Shown: in pieces, positions 47,726 to 58,803 of the stretch
Numbering within the stretch: position 1 is the first letter of the stretch
How the letters are laid out: each line of letters begins with the position of its first letter
Origin: Typhlomys cinereus
Taxonomy: Eukaryota; Chordata; Mammalia; Rodentia; Platacanthomyidae
Length of the DNA: 64,000 nt
Direction of reading: 5' to 3'
Assembly: GCA_023101885.1 (NCBI GenBank)
Contig: JALPQD010000294.1
Location: 1,911,501 to 1,975,500 of the forward strand
Notes under the pieces: generated by a model
What the model was told of the DNA's origin: nothing
What the model saw: only the letters and a program-made list of their open reading frames with translations
The model's database searches: none
Translations under genes and position numbers: made by a program

Positions 47726-48216
47726 TGTAAGACTTGAATACAAGTGTCCACTTGACATTTTGGGGGTTGAATTTTGGGCACAGCTGTGAAGAACTGATAG
47801 TTCAGCAAGCTCTTGGCAAGCTTAGTTGTCTAGCTGATGTAGAAGATACAGACCATGGTGGGTGATACCTTCCAGTATTGGCCAGATAATCATTGTTGCT
47901 GTTTCTCCTTCCTTCTTGCTCCTGTGCTGCCATTCTCTGATGTCACAGTTCTTTGCTGTTACTGTTCTTCACTGACATTGGATCACAACCTCTTCAGATT
48001 TCCCATGTGACTGAGGTTTTGGAAACTTTCCAGAATCCTACAGTCTTAGCACCAAACTGGGAATGCTGAGCTATTCAGTCCTTAAATTGAGTAGCTATAG
48101 CCAGTTATTGTTGGACTACTCAGATTTTATCTTGTAAGTCATCTAATAAATCCCTTTTTATATGCACATATATCTATTCTATCATTCTGTTCCTCTAGAG
48201 AACTCTGGCTAATACA
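47726..48216 (+). repeat. 5' LTR of ERVL provirus
   Basis: About 490 bp, from a likely 'tgtaagac' start to 'ctggctaataca'. It contains 'gggcacagctgtgaagaact', matched by the 3' LTR at about 54130. An 'aataaatccc' near 48147 may be the polyadenylation signal. Confidence 0.75.
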
Positions 48217-48221
48217 GATTG

Positions 48222-48239
48222 TGGTGCTGAGAGTGATTC
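48222..48239 (+). promoter_or_regulatory. Primer-binding site, tRNA-Leu-like
   Basis: TGGTGCTGAGAGTGATTC follows five bases after the LTR end. It is an ERVL-style primer site of a different Leu-type sequence from that at 2081. Confidence 0.6.
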
Positions 48240-48327
48240 TGGAGGAACAGAATTATAAGCTGAATTTCTCTAGTAGGCTGATTCTCCAACACAATGAAAC
48301 CTTCAGCTATTAAAGACTACCCTGGTG

Positions 48328-48599
48328 CGGCTGGAGAGGTGGCTCAGGAGTTAAGCTTCTGCCTTGCAGACAGAAGGTCCTGAGTTCGGATCCTAGACCC
48401 CACATAGAGACACCTGGCGGAAGCAGGGCGGCCTGCGTTTCTGGTCCTGGTAGGGCGGAGCCTGTGAATCCCAGGGCAGAGTAAACAAGGAGGAGGTGGA
48501 AGTGGTCCATGGTGGTTCCTGAATTCGCCTGTGGTTCTACACACACAGACACACACATACATACACACACGCACACATGTACACACTCACGATTGAATA

Positions 48600-48636
<37 letters not shown>

Positions 48637-48641
48637 GACGT
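48328..48641 (+). mobile_element. B2-like SINE nested in ERVL leader
   Basis: Full tRNA-like head, body, CA-rich tract and an (AAT)n tail (48598-48635). Perfect 18 bp duplications TTAAAGACTACCCTGGTG at 48310-48327 and 48642-48659. It inserted after the provirus. Confidence 0.9.
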
Positions 48642-48699
48642 TTAAAGACTACCCTGGTGACATGATCACCAAAACTCCATGATATAAGCTGTTGAAATA

Positions 48700-50580
48700 A
48701 TTAATAAAGAAAGGTATGTGGAAACATGTGACTCAACACTTCTGAAGAACAAGGAGATTGCTGATTTTATATATAAAACTTTTGAAAATATTAGGAAAAA
48801 TGAGAAAAATTAAAACTCTGGTTGATTTCATCTAGCATCTCAGAGATGAAATTACTCAGCTCAAGATGTGTATAAACAATCTAAGGGTTTCAAAGCATGC
48901 TCTGGAATCATCTCTGGATAAAGTGGGAAAGGAAAAGAAAGACTTCAGAAATGGAAATACGCAGCTCCAGATGTATATAAACAAGTTAGAGGTTTATAAA
49001 TGTTCCCTGGAAGAGTTTTCTCTCCAGCACCAAAAGAACTTGAATTGCTTAAAATCAAACCCTAGCTCTCATTATAAGATTGGCAGGCTTACAGTATAAA
49101 TTAAAGTCACAGTCTCGAAAGGTGTTGACAGATAAAGTTGAAAATACTGATTGAACAAGTATGAGGTCTTGAAAACTGGAATGGTGATGTGTGGGAGGAC
49201 ACAATGGAGACATGAGGACACTGAACCTCAAATTCTGGTGGGGCTTTTTCACCTAGGGAAGTTCCCACTCATAGAAGAAAATGAATCTCCACCCACCACT
49301 CTCTGCAGTATCACCAGCTCTGCCTTTGCCTGAAAGAATTAAGTCTGTTGTGTTTGTAGAAAGGGGAAGAACCTTCCCTCAAGCCAATACTGATGTTTCA
49401 GTAGTGTCCTACCCAGTATTGTCTCCAGATCTGTTACTAGACTCAAGGCTAAGCAAACCCCTAGAGGTGAGACACAAAGTGTAGTCCCCTAAACCTCTTG
49501 TCTTGATTTGAATGTGAATTGTCTCCCACAGGCTAATGTGTCTGAATCTTTGTTGATTTCTATAAAAATTATGGGAATTTCAGAGGTGGAGCCTTGCTGG
49601 AGAAAGGCTGGTCACAGACAGAGCGCTCTGAGATTAGTTAGCCACATTCTGCTTCCACTAGTATTCTGTTCTTGTAGTCTGCAGTTTGCTCTCTCGGCCT
49701 CCATGATGATTTCTTCAGTGACCTAAGCTCCCTCCAGCTTCTGCCATCCATTATTCCTTTTCACCACAATGGACCGAATCTTCTCTCTGAAACCCTAAGT
49801 CAAATACACCTTTTGTCCCCAAAAGATCTGTATGAGTATTGCTTCACAGTCCCAGTAAGAATAACTGTCACATCCCTAGATAATTTCTTGACTTTATTAA
49901 CATGTTCAAGCAGAAGTCTGGGGAATTTGCATGGGAATGGATTTTAAGGTTGTGGATAATAAGGAAGGAGCATAAAGTTGAATCAGGCTGAGTTCAACAC
50001 AGTGAGCTCATTGAATAGCGATTCTAGGTTTAATGATACAGCTGGTAAAATTAGAAATGGTGCCAAGAGTTTAATTGATTGGGTAGTTGAAATATTTATT
50101 CAAGTATGGGCTTCTAACAAACAATTGCAAATATTCCATGGTTTAGAGTCAATGATGGGATTAGCAGGCTCAGGGAAATTGGTATGCTTGTCTGGATTCA
50201 TTTTTTAATATCTAATCTTCCTCAATAAAGGAACTCAGATGACAACTATATTACAAAAATTGGTGAGGGGACCCACCAAGTTTGAGGAGTTCTATCATTG
50301 CTCTTCTCCTTGTACTGGCACTTATAATGGGAGATATAGCTACTCAGTTGGAGAAATTAAATTCATTGGGCCTAATTGGATCCAGGAGCAGCAGGGGCCA
50401 AGTTGCAGGATTGAATCACCAATGGCAAAGTAAGCATACTAACTGTAATAGACACCATAGGCAGAATGGTATCTTTGATGGTCTAACTCATTTAAACCTT
50501 TAGTCCTGGTTAAGTAATCATAGTACCCCAAGAGGAAAATAGATTAGAAGCCTAGGAACTTCCTATTTGATCTGAATAAG
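48700..50580 (+). pseudogene. gag: ERVL gag remnant
   Basis: Pieces lie in different frames: 48866-49099, 49978-50208 and 50239-50433. The first is heptad-like and Lys/Glu/Leu-rich, consistent with a coiled coil. It contains two ~105 bp direct repeats (near 48854 and 48960), each including QL-MxxNKLEV-like residues. A MaLR-like repeat (49500-49870) interrupts the gene. Capsid assignment is by position and by the following protease. Confidence 0.6.
49500..49870 (+). repeat. MaLR/ORR1-like or URR1-like repeat inside gag
   Basis: 'gatttgaatgtgaattgtct', 'cccacaggctaatgtg' and the end 'gtaagaataactgtcac' match 40710-41085. It is younger than the provirus it interrupts. Confidence 0.65.
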
Positions 50581-50799
50581 CAGAAAAATTCTAAACAGTT
50601 AAGGAAAGCCTGCCTTGAATCATAGCAGCAGAGAATAATGATCTATGGACTATTTTCCAAATTAGAGCCAGTCCACAGACCCAGAACCCTTTGAATGAAG
50701 GGAAGCCCAGGTTCCTTTGTGGAAAGACTTTGACACAATACCAAAAATCTTTGATTTTAAAAAACATTTTTAAAATAGCCTTTTGCAAGAAAATGAAAT

Positions 50800-50887
50800 A
50801 ATAAAACATTTTGGGGCTTAATAGACAATGGTTCTGAGTTGACATTGACTCAGGGAGACCCTGAAAAGTATTGTGGCTCTCCAGAAG
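50800..50887 (+). pseudogene. pro: ERVL protease fragment
   Basis: A short open stretch contains the aspartic protease signature region followed by SELTLTQGDPE, characteristic of ERVL. The catalytic Asp-Thr-Gly is Asp-Asn-Gly here (50824-50832). The protein stops at the junction with the inserted repeat, so only the N-terminal part remains. Confidence 0.75.
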
Positions 50888-51150
50888 GCACATCATAGGG
50901 TGTGGACCTTGTGGTTACTTCTGCCCTGCTTCTGCAAGAAGTCTGCTCTTGCATTCTGCAGCTAGTTCTCTTGGCCTCCATGATGAACATGACCTCAGCT
51001 GCCTCCAGTTCTTCCAGCCAGCCAGGCCTTTTTGTGCCATAATGGACCACATCTCCCCCCTGGAACAATAAGCTGGATAATCTCCCTTTCTCCCCCAAAG
51101 TAGTGTATGAGTGTTTTCTCACACCATCAGGAAAAGTAACTGTGACACCA
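50888..51150 (+). repeat. MaLR-like repeat at the protease/reverse transcriptase junction
   Basis: 'ttggcctccatgatgaacat', 'ccataatggaccacatctcc' and 'gtaactgtgacacca' match the 3' half of 49500-49870. It replaces the remainder of protease and the fingers/palm start of reverse transcriptase, implying a deletion along with, or after, the insertion. Confidence 0.6.
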
Positions 51151-52100
51151 GCCCTATGCCATGACTTAGTTTGCAGAGATCTTGATTACCTCTGTCTTCC
51201 ATGATGCGTCACACTGATCCATTATGTAGATGTTATTATGCTAATGGGACCAAATGAGCAGGAAGCAGAAACCACTTTGGATTTGTTTGTAAGTCATATG
51301 CTCACCATAAATAAATAAATTCAGCTACAATCTAAGGAAATTAAAGTTCAGTAAAATTTGTAAGAATTCAATGGTGTAGAGGTATATAAGGTAAAAGACA
51401 AGTTGTTGAACTTTACTTAAGCACTACCAAAGAAAAAGTGCAATACTTAGTAGCCCCATTTAGATTTTGAAGGCAACACATTCCTCACTTGGGTATGTTA
51501 CTCAGGCCCATATACCAAGTATCTTAGAAGGCTACTGATTTTGAGCAGTGTCCAGAATAAGAAAAGATCCTTTGACAGGTCTAAGCTACTGTACAGATTG
51601 CCCTGCCATTGGGCTATATGATACAACAGAACTGATGGTGCTAGAGGTGTCTGTTGCAGATAGAGATACTGTTTGGAGTCTTTAGCAGGCTCTTATGGGC
51701 GAATTACAGTGTAGGTTCTTGGGATTTTGAAGCAAGGAAGACACTGCCATCATCAACAGACAACTACTCATTTTTTGAAAGACAGCTTTTGGTCTGTTTT
51801 TGGGCCTTAGTACAAACTGAATGTCTGACAATGAGTCACCAAGTTGCTATGTGACCTGAGCTGCCTATCTTGAATTGGGTATTACCTGATCCAGGGAGCT
51901 GTAAAGTTGAAAAAGCACAATAGCACTTTATTATCAAATGGAAGTGGGATGTATGAGATAGTGAAGGCAGCCACTTTCAAAACAGGTCCTGAAGGCGCAA
52001 GCACGTTACATAAAGAAGTTGGCTAAATGCCCATGGGTCCTTAGTCTGACATGATGCCTGTCCTTAAGAATGAACCTGTGGTCTCTTGGGGTATGTTGTA
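51151..52100 (+). pseudogene. pol: ERVL reverse transcriptase C-terminal half with start of RNase H
   Basis: 51223-51234 encodes Tyr-Val-Asp-Val where the polymerase needs Tyr-x-Asp-Asp, so the second catalytic Asp is lost. 'GPNEQEAETTLDLF' follows. 51654-51854 encodes a connection region with TDNYSFFERQLLVC, typical of ERVL. There are many stops and frameshifts, and the N-terminal third is missing. Confidence 0.75.
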
Positions 52101-52640
52101 TGATTGGTTGACTGAGGAAGAGAAGGGTAGGGCCTGATTCATACATAGTTCTGCGTGTTATTCAGGTACCATTCAGAAATGGACAAGTTGCAGCATTATA
52201 TCTCTTTTCTGAAACAACCCTGAAGGACACTGGTGAAGGGAAATCTTCAAAGTGGACACAACTTTAGCTAGTACACACAGATTACATACTGATTCATGGA
52301 TGTAGCCAATAGTTTGGCTGGAAGGTCAGAGGTTTGGAGGGAACATAATTAGAAAATTGGTGATAAAGACTTGGGAAAGAAGCATAAAGATAGAGCACCA
52401 CAAATAGGACAAGGGACACAAAATTACTTGTGTCACACGTACATTCTTATCCAAAGGTGACTTCAACAGAGGAGATGACTCATGAAAAGGTAGAGAGGTT
52501 GATCCATTTTGTGGACAGTCAGCCTTTTCCCCCTGTTATTCCCATCATTGTCCATGGATCCATGAACAGAGTGGGCAAGGTGGCAGAGATGGAAGTTATG
52601 TATGAGCTCAAAACTCACTGAGGTTGACTTAGCAACAGTC
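52101..52640 (+). pseudogene. pol: ERVL RNase H / pol connection remnant
   Basis: Broken frames include LTEEEK and a HTDSW-like RNase H piece near 52280-52310. An ORF at 52430-52621 starts MSHVHSYPKVTSTEE, matching the RNase H-to-integrase link of ERVL pol. Confidence 0.6.
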
Positions 52641-53040
52641 TTGCCAACAGCAGAGACCAATGCTGAGTTCCTTATATGGAGCCATTCTCCAGGGTGGTCA
52701 ACTAGCAACCTGGTGGCAGGTTGACTGTGTTGGACCACTTTGATCATTGAAAAGGTAGTGCGTTGTTCTTACTGGAATAGATGTTTATTATGAACATGGA
52801 TTTTCCTTTCCAGCATGGAATGCTTCTGCCATGAGTACCATCCATGAACTCACAGAATATCTTGTCAATTGTCATTTATTTCACACAGAAAATGCATTTC
52901 ACAGTTACGGAAGTGCAGCAATGAATTCATGCTCATGGAATTCACCAGTTTTTCCATGTTGCCTACCATCCTGAAGCAATTGACTTTAAGAACGATGGAA
53001 TTGTTTGTTTTAAAAACAAAATTATGGAGCTAATTAGGTA
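52641..53040 (+). pseudogene. pol: ERVL integrase remnant
   Basis: The stretch near 52690-52735 encodes ATWWQVDCVGPL, the start of a retroviral integrase core with its first catalytic Asp in the Trp-Gln-Val-Asp context. Further pieces to 52980 fit the rest of the core, with stops throughout. Confidence 0.65.
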
Positions 53041-53660
53041 GTAGTAATCTGGAGATCTGAGGCAGAGTATTCCAGAAGGTGGTATGTACCTTGAATCAGT
53101 GTTAATATGTTGCATGTTATCTCCTATAACCATGATTCATAGATCCAGGAATCAAGTGGGGGAGGCATGAACAGTGCCCCTTACCATAGCGATCTATTAG
53201 GAATTTTTTTTTACTTCCTGTTCCCACAAGCCTAGATTCTGCTACCTTAGAAGTTTTAGTTCCAAAGCAGGAGATTCTTCTTCTAGGAGGCCCGGCAAGC
53301 GTTGCATTGAATTGGAAGTTTCTCCTGGCTATTTTATACACTTGATGCCTTTGAGTCAACGGGCTAAGAAAGAAATACCGATGTTAGGAGAAGTAATTGA
53401 TCCAGCCTACTAGGGGGAAATTGGAGTGCTTCTCCATGATGGATGTAAAGAAGAGTATATCTGGAATGCAGGAGATCCACTAAGGTGCCTCTTGGTGTTA
53501 CTATGCCCTATGATTAAGGTCAAGAGAGACAGAATGGCAAATGTCCCAGATCCTTTAGGAATGAAGGAATGGGTAACCTCTCCATGTAAAAAGTCAAGAT
53601 CTGCTGAAATGCTTGCTGAGGGTGGAGGAAATACACAAATGGGATAGAGGAAGATAGTTG
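53041..53660 (+). pseudogene. ERVL dUTPase-like remnant
   Basis: The plus ORF 53426-53647 encodes LLHDGCKEEYIWNAGDPLR, the C-terminal part of the dUTPase domain that ERVLs carry after integrase. The upstream half lies in another frame. dUTPase removes dUTP; here it is broken. Confidence 0.7.
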
Positions 53661-54046
53661 AGGCCATGTGACCCACTGCAGAGACATGACTTATAACTGG
53701 CATGACCACTTACATTTTATTCCGTAAAGCACAAAGGGAATTGCCCAGAATTGTTGCCCTGACTGCTTCATGAGTAATATAAGATAGACATTTCATTATA
53801 TAGGATGTGGTATTTATTTCCTGGACTTTGGTATTTTCTTTAGAATTGATAGTTTTCTTTTTGTGTTACAATGCTTCCATTTTAATGTTTATTCTATGCT
53901 GAAGTATTTTTTTTCTGACAAGATTTTTGGACACTTAAAATGTTAAAACTGGACTATGAAAACTTTTAAAACTGAATTGAACATATTCTGTAGGATGAGT
54001 GTAACTTCTAGGAGGAAAAGAATTGGAAGGTTATAGTTTACAAGTA
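53661..54046 (+). other. ERVL 3' leader before the 3' LTR
   Basis: Noncoding and T-rich. 53876-53911 nearly equals 3039-3072 of the compact provirus. No envelope gene. Confidence 0.6.
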
Positions 54047-54596
54047 CTGTGCTTTGTGTCAACTTGACAGGGGTTGGAGTGTGATAGCTGGATGCCAGTG
54101 CAACTTGACAGTTTCAGGCTGAGCTTGGGGCACAGCTATGAAGAACTGAAGTACTTCAGCAAACCTGCAGTAGATTGTCTAATTGATGTAGAAGACCCAA
54201 CCTACAGTGGGTGGTACTTTCCAGTAGTGGACTAGGCAAAGGGACAGTCTGACCCTCCTTCTCTTGCGCAGTGCTGGCAAGCTCATTTTTCATTGTCACT
54301 GTTCTTTCTTGCTGTCATTTCTTGCTCCTTCTTGCTGCAGTGGTGCAGTTCTTCACTGTTGAAGTGCTTCAGTGATGTCAAAGCTCTCTTCAGCCCTCCA
54401 GTGTGGCTGAGGGTCTGGGTCTCTCCATGAATCCTCAGGCTTAACAACATAAGACTGGGGCTGCTGGGAGACTTTACAGGAATCCTCACATTTCAGCAGC
54501 AGACTGGGACTTCTGAGATAGTGCTTGCTCTGAGAAGCTGTGGGCAGAAATGGTTGGACTACTTGGATTTTGTTTTGTAAGTAAATGTAATAAATT

Positions 54597-54635
<39 letters not shown>

Positions 54636-54712
54636 ACACTTATATGTATATGTATTATGCATATATAGCCTCTTAATCAGTTCTGCTCCTCTCAAGAGCC
54701 CTGAGTAATATA
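54047..54712 (+). repeat. 3' LTR of ERVL provirus, with (TA)n
   Basis: It opens 'tgtgctttgtgtcaacttga' and shares 'gggcacagctatgaagaact' and 'ggttggactacttggatttt' with the 5' LTR. It is longer than the 5' LTR because of an internal duplication of 'caacttgacag' near its start and a (TA)n tract at 54599-54629. It ends near 'gagtaatata'. Confidence 0.7.
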
Positions 54713-55017
54713 ATTTGAACATTCCTCATTCTATTCCCATCTTTAATACACAAAGTAAACACTGATCTAATTTTAAGTACATAGAAATATGGGTAGCTAT
54801 CCAGTGTATATTCAGGCAAAGATGATCACCACTGACTAATTCAAGACATCAACCTTCAAAGAAACCTACACTAAAATGGAGCCAAGTTTTTCAAATCTAG
54901 TAGAAGTGCTGCAGTTCACAAAGCCAAGGTAAGGAAGACTTCCATTCCCTTCCTTAGGGGTTTCACATAATTCACTTCCTCAAGGGTTTTACATAGAGGC
55001 CTGTGAAGATGCTCACC
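54713..55017. other. Unassigned sequence
   Basis: Nothing recognised between the provirus and the next SINE. Confidence 0.4.
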
Positions 55018-55032
55018 AAGAGCATTTCTAGC

Positions 55033-55325
55033 GGGCTGGAGAGGTGGCTCAGGGGTTAAGCCTCCGCCTTGCAGGCAGAAGGTCCCGAGTTCGGATCCCA
55101 GATCCCACGTATAGACGCCAGGTGGAAGCGGGGGCGGCCTGCGCTTCTGGTCCTGGTAGGGCGGAGCCTGTGAATCCTGGGGCAGAAGGAGGTGGAGGCG
55201 TCCATGGTGGTTCGCGAATTCGTCCGTGGTTCTACACACACATACACACACACACACACACACGCGCACATACACACGCACATGCGCACAGTTGAATAAA
55301 TAATAATAAAAAATATTTTAAAAAA
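55033..55325 (+). mobile_element. B2-like SINE with target duplication
   Basis: Head 'gggctggagaggtggctcag', B-box-like 'gagttcggatcc', CA tract and an A-rich end 'taataataaaaaatatttta'. Perfect 15 bp duplications AAGAGCATTTCTAGC at 55018-55032 and 55326-55340. CpG content is still high (cgg, gcg, cgcg), consistent with a recent insertion. Confidence 0.9.
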
Positions 55326-55340
55326 AAGAGCATTTCTAGC

Positions 55341-57949
55341 ATCATGTGATGCACAGAACATTAAGCAGCTGTGAACCATTGCTTTGCTGATGGCCAGTTT
55401 ACAGCATAGGACAGAGAGCCGACTTAGTTTCTCAGAGAACTTAGCACTAGAAACAAGCCTGGGCGCTTGGCTTCTTCCCTTGCCACGCTTACATTCTTTC
55501 AGACTGACATTTCCTTTAAAGTTTTAATATTAGACTTGGCTAGTTTGCCCTGACTCCAACAGTGTTTCCCCTATATTCCAAAATGTAAAATCTTTCCATA
55601 TAATAATACTTAAGGAAATGAAATTTTGAAGTTTATGTGTCACAATGGCATATATTTGACACCATTTTGAAAGAGTTAGCACCACAGGACCTTTCTTTGA
55701 GATTATAACCAGACAAATATCAAGACAGGCATCATAATCCCGAGAGATAATACTCCAGAGACCCAGCTGCACATAATCACTATGTATGTTGAGTTGCTGT
55801 GTTTGAATTCAAATTGTAGCTGTCTCCTGGGCATTATGACTTGAAATCTCTCTAATCTGGGCCATTTGGTCCAAGGTATTTGCTATTTTTTAAAGTATTC
55901 AAGTCTAAACTGTGCCACCAGATACAAATAGCAGGGTGTTGTAACAAAAGGCAATACTTCTGACTACTCCTTCAGCTTTGGGATCGTTTGACTTCTGTCT
56001 GAACAAATTAAACTCAGTCTTCCTCCCCTCCAGGACCTTTAAAGTTTATTATGCCAGGGTGATGGTGTGTGCCTGACTGTTTCATTTTCCTCTGATTCTG
56101 AGTGGTTGCCTTTCTCAGCTGTAGCCAGATACATTTGAGCAGCCATCAGACACCAAAGCCTCAGCGAGCATCCAGGGACAGCAGGTTAAGGTTCCCAGTT
56201 TTGACTACAGAAAGCATCAAAACATTCCTTGGTGAAGCCTAATTGTATGTGCAGTGTTGTGGTCAGTCCAACAGAGGGCGACAGTTCCTCTTAACTGAAC
56301 TGTGCAAAAGGAACCTTGGCAAGGTCTGCTGGGAGAAACCTCCCAGGTTATTGGAGAATTTGGCATTGTCCTGAAACTCTGACTGTAAGGTGGAGGAGAT
56401 TTTCAAGCAGAAAGAGAACACATCCACGTGAGAAATAGCATCACTTGATTAGGAAACTACAAGCTCATTACACAATGTGTGGAGGGTTTATATAAGAGGC
56501 GTAGAGAAAAGCCAAGGAAGATAAGACTAGAAAAATAGTAGCAGATGGTGAGTGATCTTTTAAACAGTGCAAGGCAGTTCTGACTTGATCTTGCACATAT
56601 CAGAGAATGCTGTGCATAATGGTGACGGGCTTGGAATCACATATACTTCCTGGTAAATTTTGTGACGTATATAATGAATCTTCTAGAGATGTCAGGGATA
56701 AATATGACTTTATGGGATTATAAATGTCACAAAGTCAAAGCAGCTATGAATATCAGCTCTCTAGTTTGCCTTGAACTACAAACAGCAGAAATGTTTGTGT
56801 TTAATTTTCACATTATAACCCTCTCTGAATAGTTGTATGAATTTCACCAGCAAGTCTCTTGATGGTCACACCGCATTCTCCTGGGGATGGCTGGGGTCTT
56901 TTGGTTTCTTATTCTATTCCTTTTCTCCTTGTCTTTGTTCTTTCTGCCCAGGCTCTCTGAACAAGATTTAAAGCTGTGACCTTTTAAATAAAACAAGCAT
57001 TCAAAAGTCTTGCAATGATTTAAATTCTGAGCATGAGCCAGCTGTTTTTACCTAGACATGTTGCAGAGTATGAAAAATTGCTATAACAATTTTAGATAGA
57101 ACTTTTTAGTTGCAATTGGCATCAAATGACAATATGTGAAGTATATTTCTTTTCTCAGTGTTTTTCCATCTTTTACAATTTATACTGTGTCTGGGAAAAA
57201 TCAGAGTCCACCTTGGTTGCATTGTGATACACTCCTGAACAACCATCAATAATTCTCAAGGAGATGGTACAGTCCAACTTAGTCTCCAACTTACAGTTTC
57301 AATTTACTTTCCCCATGCTACCTTCAAAGCTATTGTTTTACTGCAAGTATAAAGAAATGGATCCATAACCTATCTGCTAGCATTTTGGAACCAGTACCCT
57401 TTTCTTGTGCACGAAGCCCAGATTGAAACGCTCAGCAGGGTTATCACAGTAGCCATGTTTTGCCTTTTGTAAATGACTAGAAATGATTGCAAGACCTGAC
57501 CAGGAAATTTCAGAGCTTGAATAGGACAATGATTGATGGTCTAAAATTTCTTTGAAGCTGATTATCTTACACTGACTTTCAGTTCACATCAAGAAACTCA
57601 AAGCAAATGAGATGTGTTTTACATTAGATTAGGCAAATAGCTTCAGTTAAATAATCCCATGTAATTTTTGGTTGCTTCTCCTAAAGCACATGGTCCTTAT
57701 CAGTGAAAGACAGCATTTGCATTTAGTTGAGTCTCTGGTTTTCATTACTCTTAATATTATTTTAGCAAGGGGGTTTGGACACAAGGTCTGTGTGACAAGT
57801 TCAGCATCCTAATAATGTCTATCGGGAAGATGGGGCTCCTATCATTCTATTCATAGATTGAGTTCATGAGTTTTCCAGTAGAGAAGACAGTGAACATACA
57901 AGCTGACAGACGTCTTTATGGGCAAGAACTGAAACATGAAGATAGTAAA
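55341..57949. other. Repeat-poor, unassigned
   Basis: No gene or recent repeat seen across ~2.6 kb. The CTCF-like site at 56268 lies here. Mostly AT-rich. Confidence 0.4.
56268..56281 (+). promoter_or_regulatory. CTCF-like motif
   Basis: CCAACAGAGGGCGA fits the core CTCF pattern with one or two weak positions. Same strand as the site at 32337. Confidence 0.35.
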
Positions 57950-58165
57950 GTGGTTCTATGGGTAAGTGTCTGCTTGCAAACATGCCAACTTGAGTTCAAT
58001 CCATGGAAACCCAAATGGTGAAAAGAGAGAGCTAACTCCTGAAAGTTGTCCTCAGTTGTTCTCTGACCTGCACTTGTGAGCCATGGCATGCAGGTATGCA
58101 TATGCATGTTCTCAATCTCTCTCTCTCTCTCTTTCTCTGAAAAAAGAATGGCATTAAGAGACATT
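57950..58165 (+). repeat. B2/B3-like SINE, older
   Basis: 'aagtgtctgcttgcaaac', 'acttgagttcaatccatgga' and 'gttctctgacctgcacttgt' match the head and body, ending in a (TC)n tract and 'tgaaaaaag'. Confidence 0.7.
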
Positions 58166-58758
58166 TTTAACTCTCAGCTAAACCAAGGTGTTGCCATAAG
58201 CTTGTTCTTATATGACAACAGGAAGAGAAGGAAGATCTCTGTGATGTGGCCCAGGATATAATGCAAATTGGTCTTACACTTGTATAGAATATTTGTCTCA
58301 GGTTTCTTCCAAGAATCTGGAAAGCAGACTCAGATAAAGGAGCACTGATCTGAAGTGTCATGATATTCCCTTGGAGGCCTGTTCATTAAGTGTCCTAGTA
58401 GAAACTAGTAGAGAGCTTTGCCCTCTGGGACAGTAGTGTGGACAGAATGGCGGCATATGCAAGGGATGGGGGAGGGGAGGAGTAGGAAAGCACCAGTCAC
58501 AGCCAAAACGTCAGCTCTCATTTGGAAGAGCAGCAATACTGGGTGACCCATATGGGCTGTGTCTAAGCAATCCCACATGCCAACAAGGAAGCAGAATGAC
58601 ACCACATAGAAGCTATCAGAGGTGCAGGCATTGGCTTCGGAATGATGATGTCATGACTGAGATGTGAGGCAGTGGAGATTCCTATGCTCTGGCAGATCAG
58701 GCTTCTGTGACTGCCATGGAGCAAAAAGCAAGACCCCTAATGCTTTGTTATGACAGGG

Positions 58759-58803
<45 letters not shown>

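Larger units (their letters stand above)
47726..54712 (+). mobile_element. ERVL-class endogenous retrovirus, ~7 kb, degenerate
   Basis: Order: 5' LTR, Leu-type primer site, gag region, protease, reverse transcriptase/RNase H, integrase, dUTPase, 3' LTR. There is no envelope gene between dUTPase and the 3' LTR, as expected for ERVL. The dUTPase after integrase is a diagnostic ERVL trait. Insertions inside it are a B2-like SINE (48328-48641) and two MaLR-like repeats (49500-49870, 50888-51150). All frames carry stops and frameshifts. No target duplication was found because the outer ends are decayed. Confidence 0.85.

Noticed and set aside
53661..54046. Envelope gene in the large provirus
   Set aside because: The stretch between dUTPase and 3' LTR is short, T-rich and noncoding, which is normal for ERVL.
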